Shown: positions 9,838-18,443 of the stretch, one piece after another
Layout of the letters: each line of letters opens with the position of its first letter
Numbering within the stretch: position 1 is the stretch's first letter
DNA from: DASRAJ01 sp035638255
Lineage (GTDB): Bacteria > Bacteroidota > Bacteroidia > Chitinophagales > UBA10324
Reading direction: 5' to 3'
Length of the DNA: 64,000 nt
Assembly (NCBI GenBank): GCA_035638255.1
Contig: DASRAJ010000098.1
Location: 1 to 64,000, forward strand
Translations under genes and position numbers: made by a program
The notes under the pieces: model-generated
Seen by the model: only the letters and a program-made list of their open reading frames with translations
Told to the model about the DNA's origin: nothing
The model's database searches: none

Positions 9838-11156
9838 AAACGATGGTGGCTACTGAACAAAATCGTTTTCGAAATTTCACCTGGAAGCAATTCAAAAAAA
9901 ATAAGCCCGCCTTTTTTTCGCTTTATGTCCTAACGTTCATTGCAGTGATTGCCCTGCTCGCGCCCCTGCTGGCAAATGATCGTCCTCTCTATGTGAAGTA
10001 TCGCGGTGAAAAGTTTTTTCCCGCTTTCTCATGGAATAAATTAATCGAAGTGAAAACGGATTCGGGAGCAGAAGTAATCAACAGTACAGCGGTGGACTGG
10101 AAGCAAATGAAATTGGATGACGTTGTTTGGGCTCCGGTTGTTTACTCTCCCGGAAAAAGTGATTATGCAAATTCGAATTTTGTAAGCCCGCGCAGTGAAC
10201 AAAAATTTTTGAAGGATGGAAAACTTATTTCGATGCCTTCACGATTTTGTCATTGGCTCGGGACAGGCTCGCGTGGTGATGACTTGATTGCAGGATTAAT
10301 TCATGGCGCCCGCATTTCACTCACGATTGGTTTTATTTCGATGTTCATTGCAACGCTCATCGGAATCATCATTGGAATACTCGCCGGTTATTTTGGTGAT
10401 GATCAATTGCTGATTTCCCGCGGAAAACTTTTCGCCATCATGATTGGAATTTTAATCGCCTGGTTTTATGGCTTTCAGATTCGCAGCAATATGCTTGCAG
10501 CCGGATTGCACAATCAAAGCGGTGGATTTCTCTTTCAGCTGCTCATGAGCATCCTTATTTTCTCAGCAATCCTCATTTTATTTTTTCAGCTTGGAAAACT
10601 CATGGAACGACTTCCATGGCTCAACAAAACATTTCTTCTTCCTGCGGATACTATCCTTTCGCGTGTGATTGAAATTTTTGTTTCACTCCCCATCTTTCTT
10701 CTCATCATCACCATTGCAGCCATTTCAACCCCCTCACTTATCAATGTGATGATCATTATCGGGCTAACAAATTGGACGGGTATCGCACGGCTTACTCGTG
10801 CGGAGATGCTGCGCATCCGCAAGCTCGAATACATTCAATCTGCACAGGCGCTGGGCTTCACTTCATGGCGAATCATGCTTCGGCATGCGCTGCCGAATGC
10901 TTTTGCCCCCGCACTCATCTCTATTTCATTCGGAGTGGCGAATGCGATTCTTATTGAGTCTTCACTCTCATTCATCGGCATTGGAGTTCCGCCAACTATT
11001 ACAACCTGGGGCTCACTCATTAGTGAAGGAAGAGAAAATTTACACGCCTGGTGGATGATTGTATTTCCGGGCTTGTGCATCCTAATCACTGTTCTCGCTT
11101 ATAATCTCATTGGAGAGGGATTGAGAGATGCTCTGGATCCGAAGTTGAAAAATTAA
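9834..11156 (+). CDS. ABC transporter permease, peptide/nickel (DppC/OppC) type
   Basis: 440 residues. Partner membrane subunit of the preceding permease; the start codon overlaps the upstream stop (ATGA), indicating translational coupling. Seen: the N-terminal OppC-like segment (WKQFKKNKPAFFSLYVLTFI), the conserved LGTGSRGDDLIAGLIHGARISL entry into the transport domain (split here only by reading), the EAA loop SAQALGFTSWRIMLRHALPNAF, and the C-terminal PGLCILITVLAYNLIGEGLRD end. Extra hydrophobic sequence around residues 195-260 adds helices not found in E. coli DppC. An alternative start lies three codons in. Substrate unknown; peptide import is inferred from the family. Confidence 0.9.
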   Translation: MKTMVATEQNRFRNFTWKQFKKNKPAFFSLYVLTFIAVIALLAPLLANDRPLYVKYRGEKFFPAFSWNKLIEVKTDSGAEVINSTAVDWKQMKLDDVVWAPVVYSPGKSDYANSNFVSPRSEQKFLKDGKLISMPSRFCHWLGTGSRGDDLIAGLIHGARISLTIGFISMFIATLIGIIIGILAGYFGDDQLLISRGKLFAIMIGILIAWFYGFQIRSNMLAAGLHNQSGGFLFQLLMSILIFSAILILFFQLGKLMERLPWLNKTFLLPADTILSRVIEIFVSLPIFLLIITIAAISTPSLINVMIIIGLTNWTGIARLTRAEMLRIRKLEYIQSAQALGFTSWRIMLRHALPNAFAPALISISFGVANAILIESSLSFIGIGVPPTITTWGSLISEGRENLHAWWMIVFPGLCILITVLAYNLIGEGLRDALDPKLKN

Positions 11157-11159
11157 TAG

Positions 11160-11184
11160 GCAATTGGCAGTTGGCAGTTGGCAA
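11160..11184 (+). repeat. Short tandem repeat (ttggcag units)
   Basis: Three near-copies of a ggcagtt unit directly after the permease stop codon. Simple tandem repeats of this kind recur elsewhere in the window (32.7 kb and 61.5 kb). No coding or structural role is visible. Confidence 0.6.
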
Positions 11185-11205
11185 AATAAACGATACACGA
11201 TTTAC

Positions 11206-11221
11206 TCCCGATGCGTCGGGA
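11206..11221. repeat. 16-bp palindrome (TCCCGA/TCGGGA family)
   Basis: A 6-bp perfect stem TCCCGA / TCGGGA around a 4-base loop. The same stem occurs at 39637-39654 and, inserted in a tRNA pseudogene, at 51947-51962, so it is a small dispersed palindromic element. The remaining intergenic bases to 11414 hold only degenerate repeats (cgatac..., accatttaaccat...). Confidence 0.65.
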
Positions 11222-11414
11222 ACGACTCAAAAAAATAAGCGATACTCGATTCGCATTGAACGACTCAAAGGAAAACCAGAAAGGAAACTATTCAGCGCAA
11301 TGATTGTTAGCTTCGTTCGTCATTCAACTATAGCTTAATTGTTGAGGGGATGAAATGAAGAAAGAGTGAGTGTAACCATTTAACCATGTAACCATTTAGC
11401 CATCTAATTTATCT

Positions 11415-12554
11415 ATGAAAATTGGAATCGTTTGTTACCCCACTTACGGTGGAAGCGGCGTGATTGCCACGGAACTCGGGAAAGCATTAGCTCAGAAAGG
11501 TCATCGTGTTCATTTCATTTCCTACCGCTCACCCGCCCGGCTCGATTCATTTGTCGAGAATGTTTTTTATCATGAAGTTTCTTTTGCTGATTATCCCTTG
11601 TTCGAGCGTGCACCTTATGAGACGGCATTGTCGAGCAAGATTGTTGACGTAGCGAAGTTCGAACAGCTCGATTTGCTTCACGTGCACTACGCAATTCCCC
11701 ACGCGGCCACTGCATACATGGCAAAACAAATTCTGAAAACCCAGGGCATTCATCTTCCTTACATCACTACGTTGCACGGAACGGATATCACCCTCGTTGG
11801 AAAAGACGCCACCTATGCGCCGGTAGTTACTTTCTCCATTAATCAATCGGATGGTGTTACTACGGTGTCAGAAAATCTCAAGAAAGAGACGTACAAAAAT
11901 TTTCCGATCACACGGGAGATTGAGGTGATTCCCAACTTCGTTGACCTTAATCGTTTTCGCAAAGCGAAGAAGGAGCATTTCAAAAAAGCGATTGCTCCCA
12001 AAGGAGAAAAAATTCTGATTCATACTTCAAACTTCAGAAAAGTGAAACGCACGCAGGATGTGGTGATGATCTTCAAAAAAGTGCACGAGCAAATCCCTTC
12101 AAAGCTTTTGCTCGTAGGGGATGGACCTGAAAGACAGTACATGGAACAACTCTGTCGTGAGTCGGGAATTAATGAGGATGTTCGGTTCCTCGGCAAACAA
12201 GACCCTGTGGAGGAATTGCTTGCTGTGAGCGATTTATTCCTGATGCCCTCGGAAACAGAGAGCTTTGGTCTTGCTGCACTCGAGGCAATGGCTTGCCAGG
12301 TTCCTGTGATCTCGACAAATGCAGGCGGCATTCCGGAAATCATGATCAATGGTGTCACAGGTTTTATGAGTGCCGTTGGCAATGTGGATGAGATGTCTGA
12401 GAACGCAATCAAATTGCTGTCCGACGAAGAGTTGCTGAATCAATTTAAGCAACAGGTGCTCGAACACGCAAAAATGTATGACCTTGAAAAAGTATTGCCG
12501 AAGTATGAGGCCTACTATGAGAAAGTAATGCTGCAGGAGACTGTCGGCGCATAA
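11415..12554 (+). CDS. bshA: N-acetyl-alpha-D-glucosaminyl L-malate synthase (bacillithiol synthesis)
   Basis: 379 residues, full length for BshA. It joins UDP-GlcNAc to L-malate, the first step of bacillithiol synthesis in the cytoplasm. The N-terminus MKIGIVCYPTYGGSGVIATE is the BshA signature, with the glycine-rich loop that binds the malate/UDP-sugar pair. LHVHYAIPHA, TLHGTDITLVG and the GT4 family motif around PSETESFGLAALEAMA (the E-x7-E nucleotide-sugar site) are all present. BshA is usual in Bacteroidota and Bacillota. No bshB or bshC is adjacent. Start is supported by the family N-terminus; no clear TAnnTTTG box is seen immediately upstream. Confidence 0.95.
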   Translation: MKIGIVCYPTYGGSGVIATELGKALAQKGHRVHFISYRSPARLDSFVENVFYHEVSFADYPLFERAPYETALSSKIVDVAKFEQLDLLHVHYAIPHAATAYMAKQILKTQGIHLPYITTLHGTDITLVGKDATYAPVVTFSINQSDGVTTVSENLKKETYKNFPITREIEVIPNFVDLNRFRKAKKEHFKKAIAPKGEKILIHTSNFRKVKRTQDVVMIFKKVHEQIPSKLLLVGDGPERQYMEQLCRESGINEDVRFLGKQDPVEELLAVSDLFLMPSETESFGLAALEAMACQVPVISTNAGGIPEIMINGVTGFMSAVGNVDEMSENAIKLLSDEELLNQFKQQVLEHAKMYDLEKVLPKYEAYYEKVMLQETVGA

Positions 12555-12917
12555 TCAAAACGGCAAATCATCATTCACCGGCGGCGGTGCTTCTTCAGTA
12601 AGAACCGGTGGTGAGGGTTCATGTGCAGAAGCAGATGAATTTTGACTAAGTACTTCCATCTTCCAGACTTTTGCATCCGTATACCACTTACCGTTGAACT
12701 CACGTGATTCAAGATCGAAAGAAACCTTTACCTCATCACCTTCCTTCAACCGCGAAACAAGTTCCGCTTTATCATTCCAGGCCATGAGGCAAACTTTTTT
12801 AGGATACTGATCGCCGGTTTCAATAACAAAATTTTGCTTGACCCAGGGACCCTTTTGTCCCTGACCATTTTGAGAAGGAAGCACTGTAAAAACTTTACCT
12901 GTGATTTCGAGAGCCAT
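12555..12917 (-). CDS. DUF3127 domain protein (OB-fold-like)
   Basis: About 120 residues from the ATG at 12917, preferred over the upstream ATG (12983) because the preceding 22 residues come from a repeat-derived stretch and the family begins MALEITGKVF. The core (GPWVKQNFVIETGDQYPKKV ... FDLESREFNGKWYTDAKVW) matches DUF3127, a small Bacteroidota family resembling single-strand-binding OB folds. The acidic, proline-rich tail ending in DDLPF is strikingly like the C-terminal protein-interaction tip of bacterial SSB. That makes a nucleic-acid-binding accessory role plausible, but this is inference. The gene abuts bshA tail to tail with no spacer. Confidence 0.8.
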   Translation of the reverse strand: MALEITGKVFTVLPSQNGQGQKGPWVKQNFVIETGDQYPKKVCLMAWNDKAELVSRLKEGDEVKVSFDLESREFNGKWYTDAKVWKMEVLSQNSSASAHEPSPPVLTEEAPPPVNDDLPF

Positions 12918-12945
12918 GTTCAGTATGAAGTTTAGTGTTTGAAGT

Positions 12946-12981
12946 TTAGATTGACGATTCGCGTATCGCGATTTGCGAATC
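12946..12981. repeat. Dispersed AT/CG repeat (gattcgcg...cgcgatttgcg)
   Basis: An imperfect palindrome built of gattcgcg and its complement. The same motifs occur as two opposed copies around 54081-54115 and 54208-54241. The family looks like a dispersed intergenic repeat of this genome. Confidence 0.6.
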
Positions 12982-13045
12982 AAATGTATTTCTGTTCGTT
13001 CACAAAAAGAAAAAGAGTTTTGAATTCCATCAACATCTCAATGAG

Positions 13046-13053
13046 TAATTTTG
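13046..13053 (+). promoter_or_regulatory. Bacteroidota -7 promoter box
   Basis: TAATTTTG matches TAnnTTTG, 16 bases before the ATG of the monooxygenase-like gene at 13070. No convincing TTTG element is seen 19-21 bases upstream. Confidence 0.5.
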
Positions 13054-13069
13054 AATTTCAATTTTCACA

Positions 13070-13378
13070 ATGATTACACGAATTGTAAAACTTACGCTGC
13101 AGCCCGATAAGATTGAAAGCTTTATGCAGGTTTTTGCCGAAGTGAAGGAAACCATCGCTGCCTTCGATGGCTGCCACCAGGTTGAGTTGCTGCAGGATAT
13201 TCATTCACCACATATTTTTTTTACTTACAGCATTTGGGAAGATGAACACTATCTGAATCGCTATCGCTTCTCTGCCTTCTTCAAGCAAACATGGGAGCGA
13301 TCGAAGATTTTGTTTTCAAAAAAAGCGGAAGCATGGAGCGTAGTGCTGATCGAGCGTGCGCAATCTGATCATTTTTAA
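13070..13378 (+). CDS. Antibiotic biosynthesis monooxygenase (ABM)-fold protein
   Basis: 102 residues. The sequence reads as a small ferredoxin-like ABM domain: MITRIVKLTLQPDKIESFMQVF, a central FDGCHQVELLQD, and IWEDEHYLNRYRFSAFFKQTW. Members include quinol monooxygenases (YgiN), heme-degrading enzymes and many uncharacterised stress proteins; which applies here cannot be decided. The canonical W-x-E-x4 segment is visible as IWEDEHYLNRY. The 3' end lies 58 bases before the chosen start of aat, and the two may be co-transcribed. Confidence 0.75.
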   Translation: MITRIVKLTLQPDKIESFMQVFAEVKETIAAFDGCHQVELLQDIHSPHIFFTYSIWEDEHYLNRYRFSAFFKQTWERSKILFSKKAEAWSVVLIERAQSDHF

Positions 13379-13436
13379 CCCAGTCAGCGGTTACAAACCC
13401 TTACTGAGGTTGTTGTCTGCAAGCAGCAATCCTTCT

Positions 13437-14111
13437 ATGATTATTCTCACCGATGAATTGAAATTTCCTGATCCGCAATTGGCCAATCGTGAAGGATTGC
13501 TTGCCATCGGAGGCGATTTAAAACCGGAGTGGTTGCTGCTTGCCTATCGCTCCGGGATTTTTCCGTGGTTCAGTGATGGCGGCATCATTCATTGGTTTTG
13601 TCCCGCTCACCGGTTTGTCTTATTCCCTGATGAAATAAAAATCAGTCACAGCCTCAGGCAAATTCTCAACTCGAAAAAATTCGGGGTGACAGAAGACAAA
13701 GAGTTCGAAGCTGTGATTCACTCTTGCGCACAGGTGCACACCTACACAAAAGGAAATACATGGATTGATGATGACTTTATTTCAGCCTACATCAAAATGC
13801 ATGAGCTTGGACATGCTCATTCTCTTGAAGTTTGGGATCACGAAACACTTGTTGGCGGCTTGTATGGTATTGTTATCGGTCCGCAGGATTCCTCACAGAA
13901 AAAAATTTTTTGTGGCGAAAGCATGTTCAGCGTCGAGAGCAATGCATCGAAAGTAGCATTGGTTCACTTATGCCGGAGCAAAAAATATGAGATGATTGAT
14001 TGCCAGATTTACACGGAGCATTTAGAAAAGATGGGAGCGAAACTGATTCCGCGTGAAAAATTCCTAATGTTGGTCAGCAAGAATGTTGCGAGCGATTCCC
14101 GGGATATTTAA
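13437..14111 (+). CDS. aat: Leucyl/phenylalanyl-tRNA--protein transferase
   Basis: About 224 residues from the ATG at 13437. A longer frame opens at 13356 but overlaps the upstream gene and adds residues foreign to the family, whereas MIILTDELKFPDPQLA is the normal start. The enzyme moves Leu or Phe from charged tRNA to proteins with N-terminal Arg/Lys, marking them for ClpS-ClpAP (N-degron pathway). Seen: GLLAIGGDLKPEWLLLAYRSGIFPWFSDGG, a near-perfect family core here quoted in parts as LLAIGGDL and GIFPWFS; VGGLYGIVIG; FCGESMFS; and IDCQIYTEHLEKMGA. All family landmarks are present, so function is likely intact. Confidence 0.95.
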   Translation: MIILTDELKFPDPQLANREGLLAIGGDLKPEWLLLAYRSGIFPWFSDGGIIHWFCPAHRFVLFPDEIKISHSLRQILNSKKFGVTEDKEFEAVIHSCAQVHTYTKGNTWIDDDFISAYIKMHELGHAHSLEVWDHETLVGGLYGIVIGPQDSSQKKIFCGESMFSVESNASKVALVHLCRSKKYEMIDCQIYTEHLEKMGAKLIPREKFLMLVSKNVASDSRDI

Positions 14112-14385
14112 CTCAGCATGTTATCAAACGCTCTTCATGCAACGTTTCCTTGTCTTTTCCCGGACTATTTTTCCTGCTGAATGAAATTATCATTGGTGAG
14201 GGTTGCAGACACTTATCCGGCACGTTCAAAGTTTTTCGGGGAGAAATCAAGATGGAGTCAATATTTGGGCGAGTAAGATTTCAAAGATTTGTATTCGCTT
14301 TCATATAACGCCCTTCGTAGTTTTGATAAACAATTTTCATGCGGCTCTGCTTCACTTACTTTCACCATTATTAAATCACTCAACC

Positions 14386-15954
14386 ATGAAAAAGATTTTC
14401 CTGCTAATTGTTCTTGCAAGTTTCGGCTGCAGTGTATTTTCTCAAAACACTTTTATGAGGCAAGATTCGATGTCTAATTACGGCATCGGTCCCGGCGCAG
14501 TTAAATTCAGTAGTGACGGTGGGTTGCTGGTGGGAAGTTTTTCCGGTTACATGCCTCAGTATCCTTACAATGCCTTCCTGTTTTCCAAGCTTAACAGTGA
14601 AGGTGAAATAGAATGGGAACAATCATTTGGCGTTGATCAATATGCCGGCCTTACTATGCCCAGTTCCATTGGAGAAACGATTGACGGAGGTTACTTCTTA
14701 GCATGCAAAACATATACATACTATGGTACCGGCTGTACCGTGGCAAAGTATACGCATGATGGAGCGATTGAGTGGGTGAAGAATTACTATTATCCTTCTA
14801 TACAATATGATATCCCAAGAGTAATTCAAGGTGCTGATGGTAGTTACATTATCACCCTCTCTGTCTATTCCCACATGGTAGTAATAAAAGCGGATGACCA
14901 TGGCAATATGCTTTGGAGCAGAAGTATGGACGCCGGTGATTCAAGCAAAAATCCGGGATTCAGTTCTGTCGTGAATGCTGATGGAAGCATAGTAACCATT
15001 GGTAAATCGGTGAACTATGTTTACGTGGTTGCCATAGCCGCTGACGGCACCATTCAATGGACAAAGAATTTTCTTGATGCCTCCTACAGCCATGCAAATG
15101 CTATCCTGCGAATGCCAAATGGTGATTACCTGATTGCAGGATACAAGCTTACTAACCAGTACGATGGATTTATTATGAGAATTGATGCGTTAGGAAATTT
15201 GCTTTGGAACAAGTTGTATCGGGCTACTTCGCTCGCCGATTATATTAGCTTCAACCAATTGTTTGCTCTTGCAGATGGGAGTTATATGGCAACGGGGTTA
15301 ATGGGGGCTTCAGATCCCCTCTTTCTAATATTTTCGGATGATGGAAGTATTATTTCCGGCCAAAAAATTATACCCAAGGGTAGTGGTTATTATTCTGTCT
15401 CTTCCATCACTGCCGACATCAATACTGCAAATCAAATAGCACTGTCAGGCAATTTGAATTACTTGCCCGTTCTTTTCAAAATTGACCAGCATCTTGATAA
15501 TGTTTGTGGAAAAGATACGGTTTCATTGCAGGTATTTGATGCTCCGCCTGCTACCATAATTTCAGGCGAGATCGAATATAGCAATGGTGCTGTCGCTGAA
15601 AATCTTATTCCCATTCTTGACACTGTTTCTATTCAATGGATTCCTTACTGCGATTATAATAGCGTATTGCCCGTACTAAATGAAGCTGCATCAGTGGAGC
15701 TTTTTCCTAATCCTGCTTCATCGTCAGTCAACATACATTTTCCAGTGAGCACGGCAGATTTTTCCAATCTAATTATTGCCGACATGAGCGGGAAAGAACT
15801 GATCCGCCTTTCGATTGATTCGCAAACAGATAATTCAGGCAACGGATTTGAAGTGTCAACAGCGCAACTTTCACCGGGTATTTACACAGTTACCCTCACC
15901 AATGCCGCAGGAATATCCATAACAAAAAAGCTTGCAATTATGAGAAGCTTTTGA
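14386..15954 (+). CDS. T9SS-exported repeat protein
   Basis: 523 residues from the ATG at 14386, which gives a good signal peptide (MKKIFLLIVLASFGCSVFSQ); the frame extends upstream to 14203 without family support. The body contains degenerate 50-60-residue repeats with DGG[YS]-[FIL]-[LI]-[AT] and GNLLWNK motifs, as in the genes at 2-5 kb, suggesting a beta-propeller. The C-terminal 75 residues (VELFPNPASSSVNIHF ... PGIYTVTLTNAAG) are a type A T9SS sorting domain. The gene converges on the DUF748 gene, 41 bases apart. Exported surface protein of unknown ligand. Confidence 0.85.
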   Translation: MKKIFLLIVLASFGCSVFSQNTFMRQDSMSNYGIGPGAVKFSSDGGLLVGSFSGYMPQYPYNAFLFSKLNSEGEIEWEQSFGVDQYAGLTMPSSIGETIDGGYFLACKTYTYYGTGCTVAKYTHDGAIEWVKNYYYPSIQYDIPRVIQGADGSYIITLSVYSHMVVIKADDHGNMLWSRSMDAGDSSKNPGFSSVVNADGSIVTIGKSVNYVYVVAIAADGTIQWTKNFLDASYSHANAILRMPNGDYLIAGYKLTNQYDGFIMRIDALGNLLWNKLYRATSLADYISFNQLFALADGSYMATGLMGASDPLFLIFSDDGSIISGQKIIPKGSGYYSVSSITADINTANQIALSGNLNYLPVLFKIDQHLDNVCGKDTVSLQVFDAPPATIISGEIEYSNGAVAENLIPILDTVSIQWIPYCDYNSVLPVLNEAASVELFPNPASSSVNIHFPVSTADFSNLIIADMSGKELIRLSIDSQTDNSGNGFEVSTAQLSPGIYTVTLTNAAGISITKKLAIMRSF

Positions 15955-15995
15955 AGCGAACGACATACCTGATCGGCAATATCCACAAGCCGGTT

Positions 15996-18263
15996 TTATT
16001 TACTTTTATTCACCGCCTCGGGCTGTTCGCCCTCGTAATTGAAATGATAATGAGAAAATCCGGAAGGAGGGATCGTGCTTTCTCCATGCTCAAAAGTAAC
16101 CCGATCCGATACTTTTTTATCAGCGAGGTAATCCATGATTTGTTTTTTACGCGTATCAATCAGTTCCTTGTATTCTTTGTTCACTTTACTTTGCCCCACA
16201 AATTTTCTGCACTTTCCCTGCACAGTAAACTCCAATTCACTTTGGTTGACAGCACGGTCAAGATAACGGGTGAAGACAGAATCCTTAATTGACATTTTCA
16301 TAATGGCAATGGAATCATCTTCAGTTAGTGAATCAGGTTTAAGCTTGTGAAGGGAAGCATAAAATTTTTTCTTTGCTTCATAAAAAAGAATGCTTTCTTT
16401 TTCCAGGTTCTCAAAATAGGTCGGCGAAATAATGAGTTTAGCCTGGGGATTACGGATCATGTAGCGTGAAATTTTTTTCAACTGATCCTGCTGATCATTG
16501 TCCATCATGGACTGCATCGGTTTCCATTCCATTAAAATAAAATTTTCCTCTTTCTTTCTTTCTTTTACGAGAGTCTGGGTATAGGGAAAGATGGGCGGCT
16601 TCACGAAAAGATTTTTCAAAGCCTCGAAAATCACATCGCTGAAATGATAAGTAGGATTCTTTAAATCACCCGTGATGGGGATGCTGATGTCAATCGTACG
16701 ATTCCACCTTCGCATAAACCACATCACGATCCCCATCGGCAGGCTCGTAGCTCCTTTGTTTTTTACCTTATCTGCCAGTTCAGGATTGATGATGAGAACA
16801 TGATTCTCACCATTGATCCGCTTGTTTGCTATCTTCCAATCACCGTGTAATTCCATGGTTCCTTTATGAAAAGGATGAGCGGTGGAAGTGACCATGTAGG
16901 GATTGAAAACCGGAAGGGGAAGATTATCGAAATCATACGTGAGATGAAAATCCCCAAGTATTTTAGGATCCACGTCAATTTTTATATCTACGTCGCCGAA
17001 AGGATGAAATTTAGCCTGAACGGCAAATGACATTCGCTGATCACGTGTGCTCATATTGCGTGCGGTGATCTTAATGGGATCAGCGGTGAGCGAAAACTTT
17101 TCAAGCAGTGAGTAATCATTGAACAACAGGTGCGCATTCGTGATTGACAATTGATTAAGGTGGTAATCACTGTTGACGATGTTAAGTGCAAGCTCTTTCA
17201 GGTAATCAGCAATAAAAAAGATGATGTTGAAAGATGCATGCTGAGCACGTGCTTCTTGTATGTTCGCTCCATTTGGCCCCACTATCCTCGAAAAATTGTC
17301 GAGGGAATCATACTTCTCATACTTGATGTAGGGACTATCAAGAGCTACCTCACTAAAGAAATATTTTTTGTTCGCCGGGCTAAGTGAATCAATGTTTGTC
17401 GAAAATTTGCTGAATGATATATAATCATCGCCGGCAGTTTTCCCAAAATGAAAATCTGTGATTGCAAAATTTCCCTTGGTCATCATTTTCATCTGATCGG
17501 TGGTATTGCCGATGGTGTGAATATTAGCATCAAGAAATGCGGAAAAATCCCCATAGCTGGCAAAGTCCTTCACATATTGTTCCATGGGTTCGAGATCAAG
17601 ATGCGAAACAAGAGTTCTTAAATCAAAGTCCTTGCTTTTCACATTAATATTAAAAACTCCCTTCACCTTACCGCTTCCGGTGCCGGATTCAAAATCATAT
17701 TTGTAAAGCATGGTATCAATATTCCATTCAATGGCGGGGCAATAGATGTTTACTTTCTTTATGTAATAATAAACCGGGAGCACAGTTTCTGTATAATGAA
17801 TTTCGCCATCGTTGATCTGAATATTGCGAATGCAGTAACGCATCGTGGCCTTTTTGGTTGAGTCCTTTACTAACCAATCGGCAAAGTTCACATGATTGCT
17901 GTCCTGAATAATATTCATCCACGGCCGGTCCAGCGTGATATGTGAGAAATTGAAAGTTTTCTTAAATAATTCTATCACGTGAACATTGCATGAAACACCG
18001 CTTGCCCTTATGAAAGTGTCGCTGCTTTGTCGTTCAAACATTATGATGTCATGGGCAAACATGCCGCCGGTAAACGGATTAAAATAAAGCCAGCCCATAG
18101 TCACTTTCCGCCCGATATATTCTTCGCTATTCTCTTCAATCAGGTGTTTCATAATCGGAGAGATAAACGCAATTACAACAGCAATAAAAATGAACAGGAT
18201 GATGAAGATGATCAGGGCAATCCTCAAAAACCGGTTTTTTATTTTTCTTAATATACCCATCAT
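15996..18263 (-). CDS. DUF748 / AsmA-like membrane-anchored protein
   Basis: 755 residues. One N-terminal membrane helix (about residues 12-35, IALIIFIILFIFIAVVIAF) is followed by a long periplasmic region. The features PIMKHLIEENSEEYIGRKV and the later PDLLRP-like block (FHLTYDFDNLPLPVFNPYMVT ... HKGTMELHGDWKI) resemble DUF748 and the AsmA superfamily, which are bridge-like proteins implicated in outer-membrane lipid homeostasis. The C-terminus (LIISPTYFENLEKESILF) recalls the OmpA-like extension found in DUF748 proteins. Lone gene on this strand; lipid transport is inferred from the family only. Confidence 0.75.
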   Translation of the reverse strand: MMGILRKIKNRFLRIALIIFIILFIFIAVVIAFISPIMKHLIEENSEEYIGRKVTMGWLYFNPFTGGMFAHDIIMFERQSSDTFIRASGVSCNVHVIELFKKTFNFSHITLDRPWMNIIQDSNHVNFADWLVKDSTKKATMRYCIRNIQINDGEIHYTETVLPVYYYIKKVNIYCPAIEWNIDTMLYKYDFESGTGSGKVKGVFNINVKSKDFDLRTLVSHLDLEPMEQYVKDFASYGDFSAFLDANIHTIGNTTDQMKMMTKGNFAITDFHFGKTAGDDYISFSKFSTNIDSLSPANKKYFFSEVALDSPYIKYEKYDSLDNFSRIVGPNGANIQEARAQHASFNIIFFIADYLKELALNIVNSDYHLNQLSITNAHLLFNDYSLLEKFSLTADPIKITARNMSTRDQRMSFAVQAKFHPFGDVDIKIDVDPKILGDFHLTYDFDNLPLPVFNPYMVTSTAHPFHKGTMELHGDWKIANKRINGENHVLIINPELADKVKNKGATSLPMGIVMWFMRRWNRTIDISIPITGDLKNPTYHFSDVIFEALKNLFVKPPIFPYTQTLVKERKKEENFILMEWKPMQSMMDNDQQDQLKKISRYMIRNPQAKLIISPTYFENLEKESILFYEAKKKFYASLHKLKPDSLTEDDSIAIMKMSIKDSVFTRYLDRAVNQSELEFTVQGKCRKFVGQSKVNKEYKELIDTRKKQIMDYLADKKVSDRVTFEHGESTIPPSGFSHYHFNYEGEQPEAVNKSK

Positions 18264-18443
18264 CGATCATAAACTTCTCATACCATGTGCCAACCTAATC
18301 AATTGTCTCTATTAATCAGCCATATAAGAGATAAAGACAAAGCTGATTGCCTCTCAATCTTCTTATGAATGCAAATATTCTCCCGCATTCTTTATTTTGT
18401 TCACTATACAATCTCTCTACCTTTACTATGTCGATTCTAATCC

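Noticed and set aside
12918..12983. Extended N-terminus of the DUF3127 protein
   Set aside because: The extra codons lie in a dispersed intergenic repeat; the family starts at MALEITGK.
13356..13436. Longer start for aat
   Set aside because: It overlaps the upstream gene and adds residues not found in the family; MIILTDELKFPDPQL is the normal beginning.
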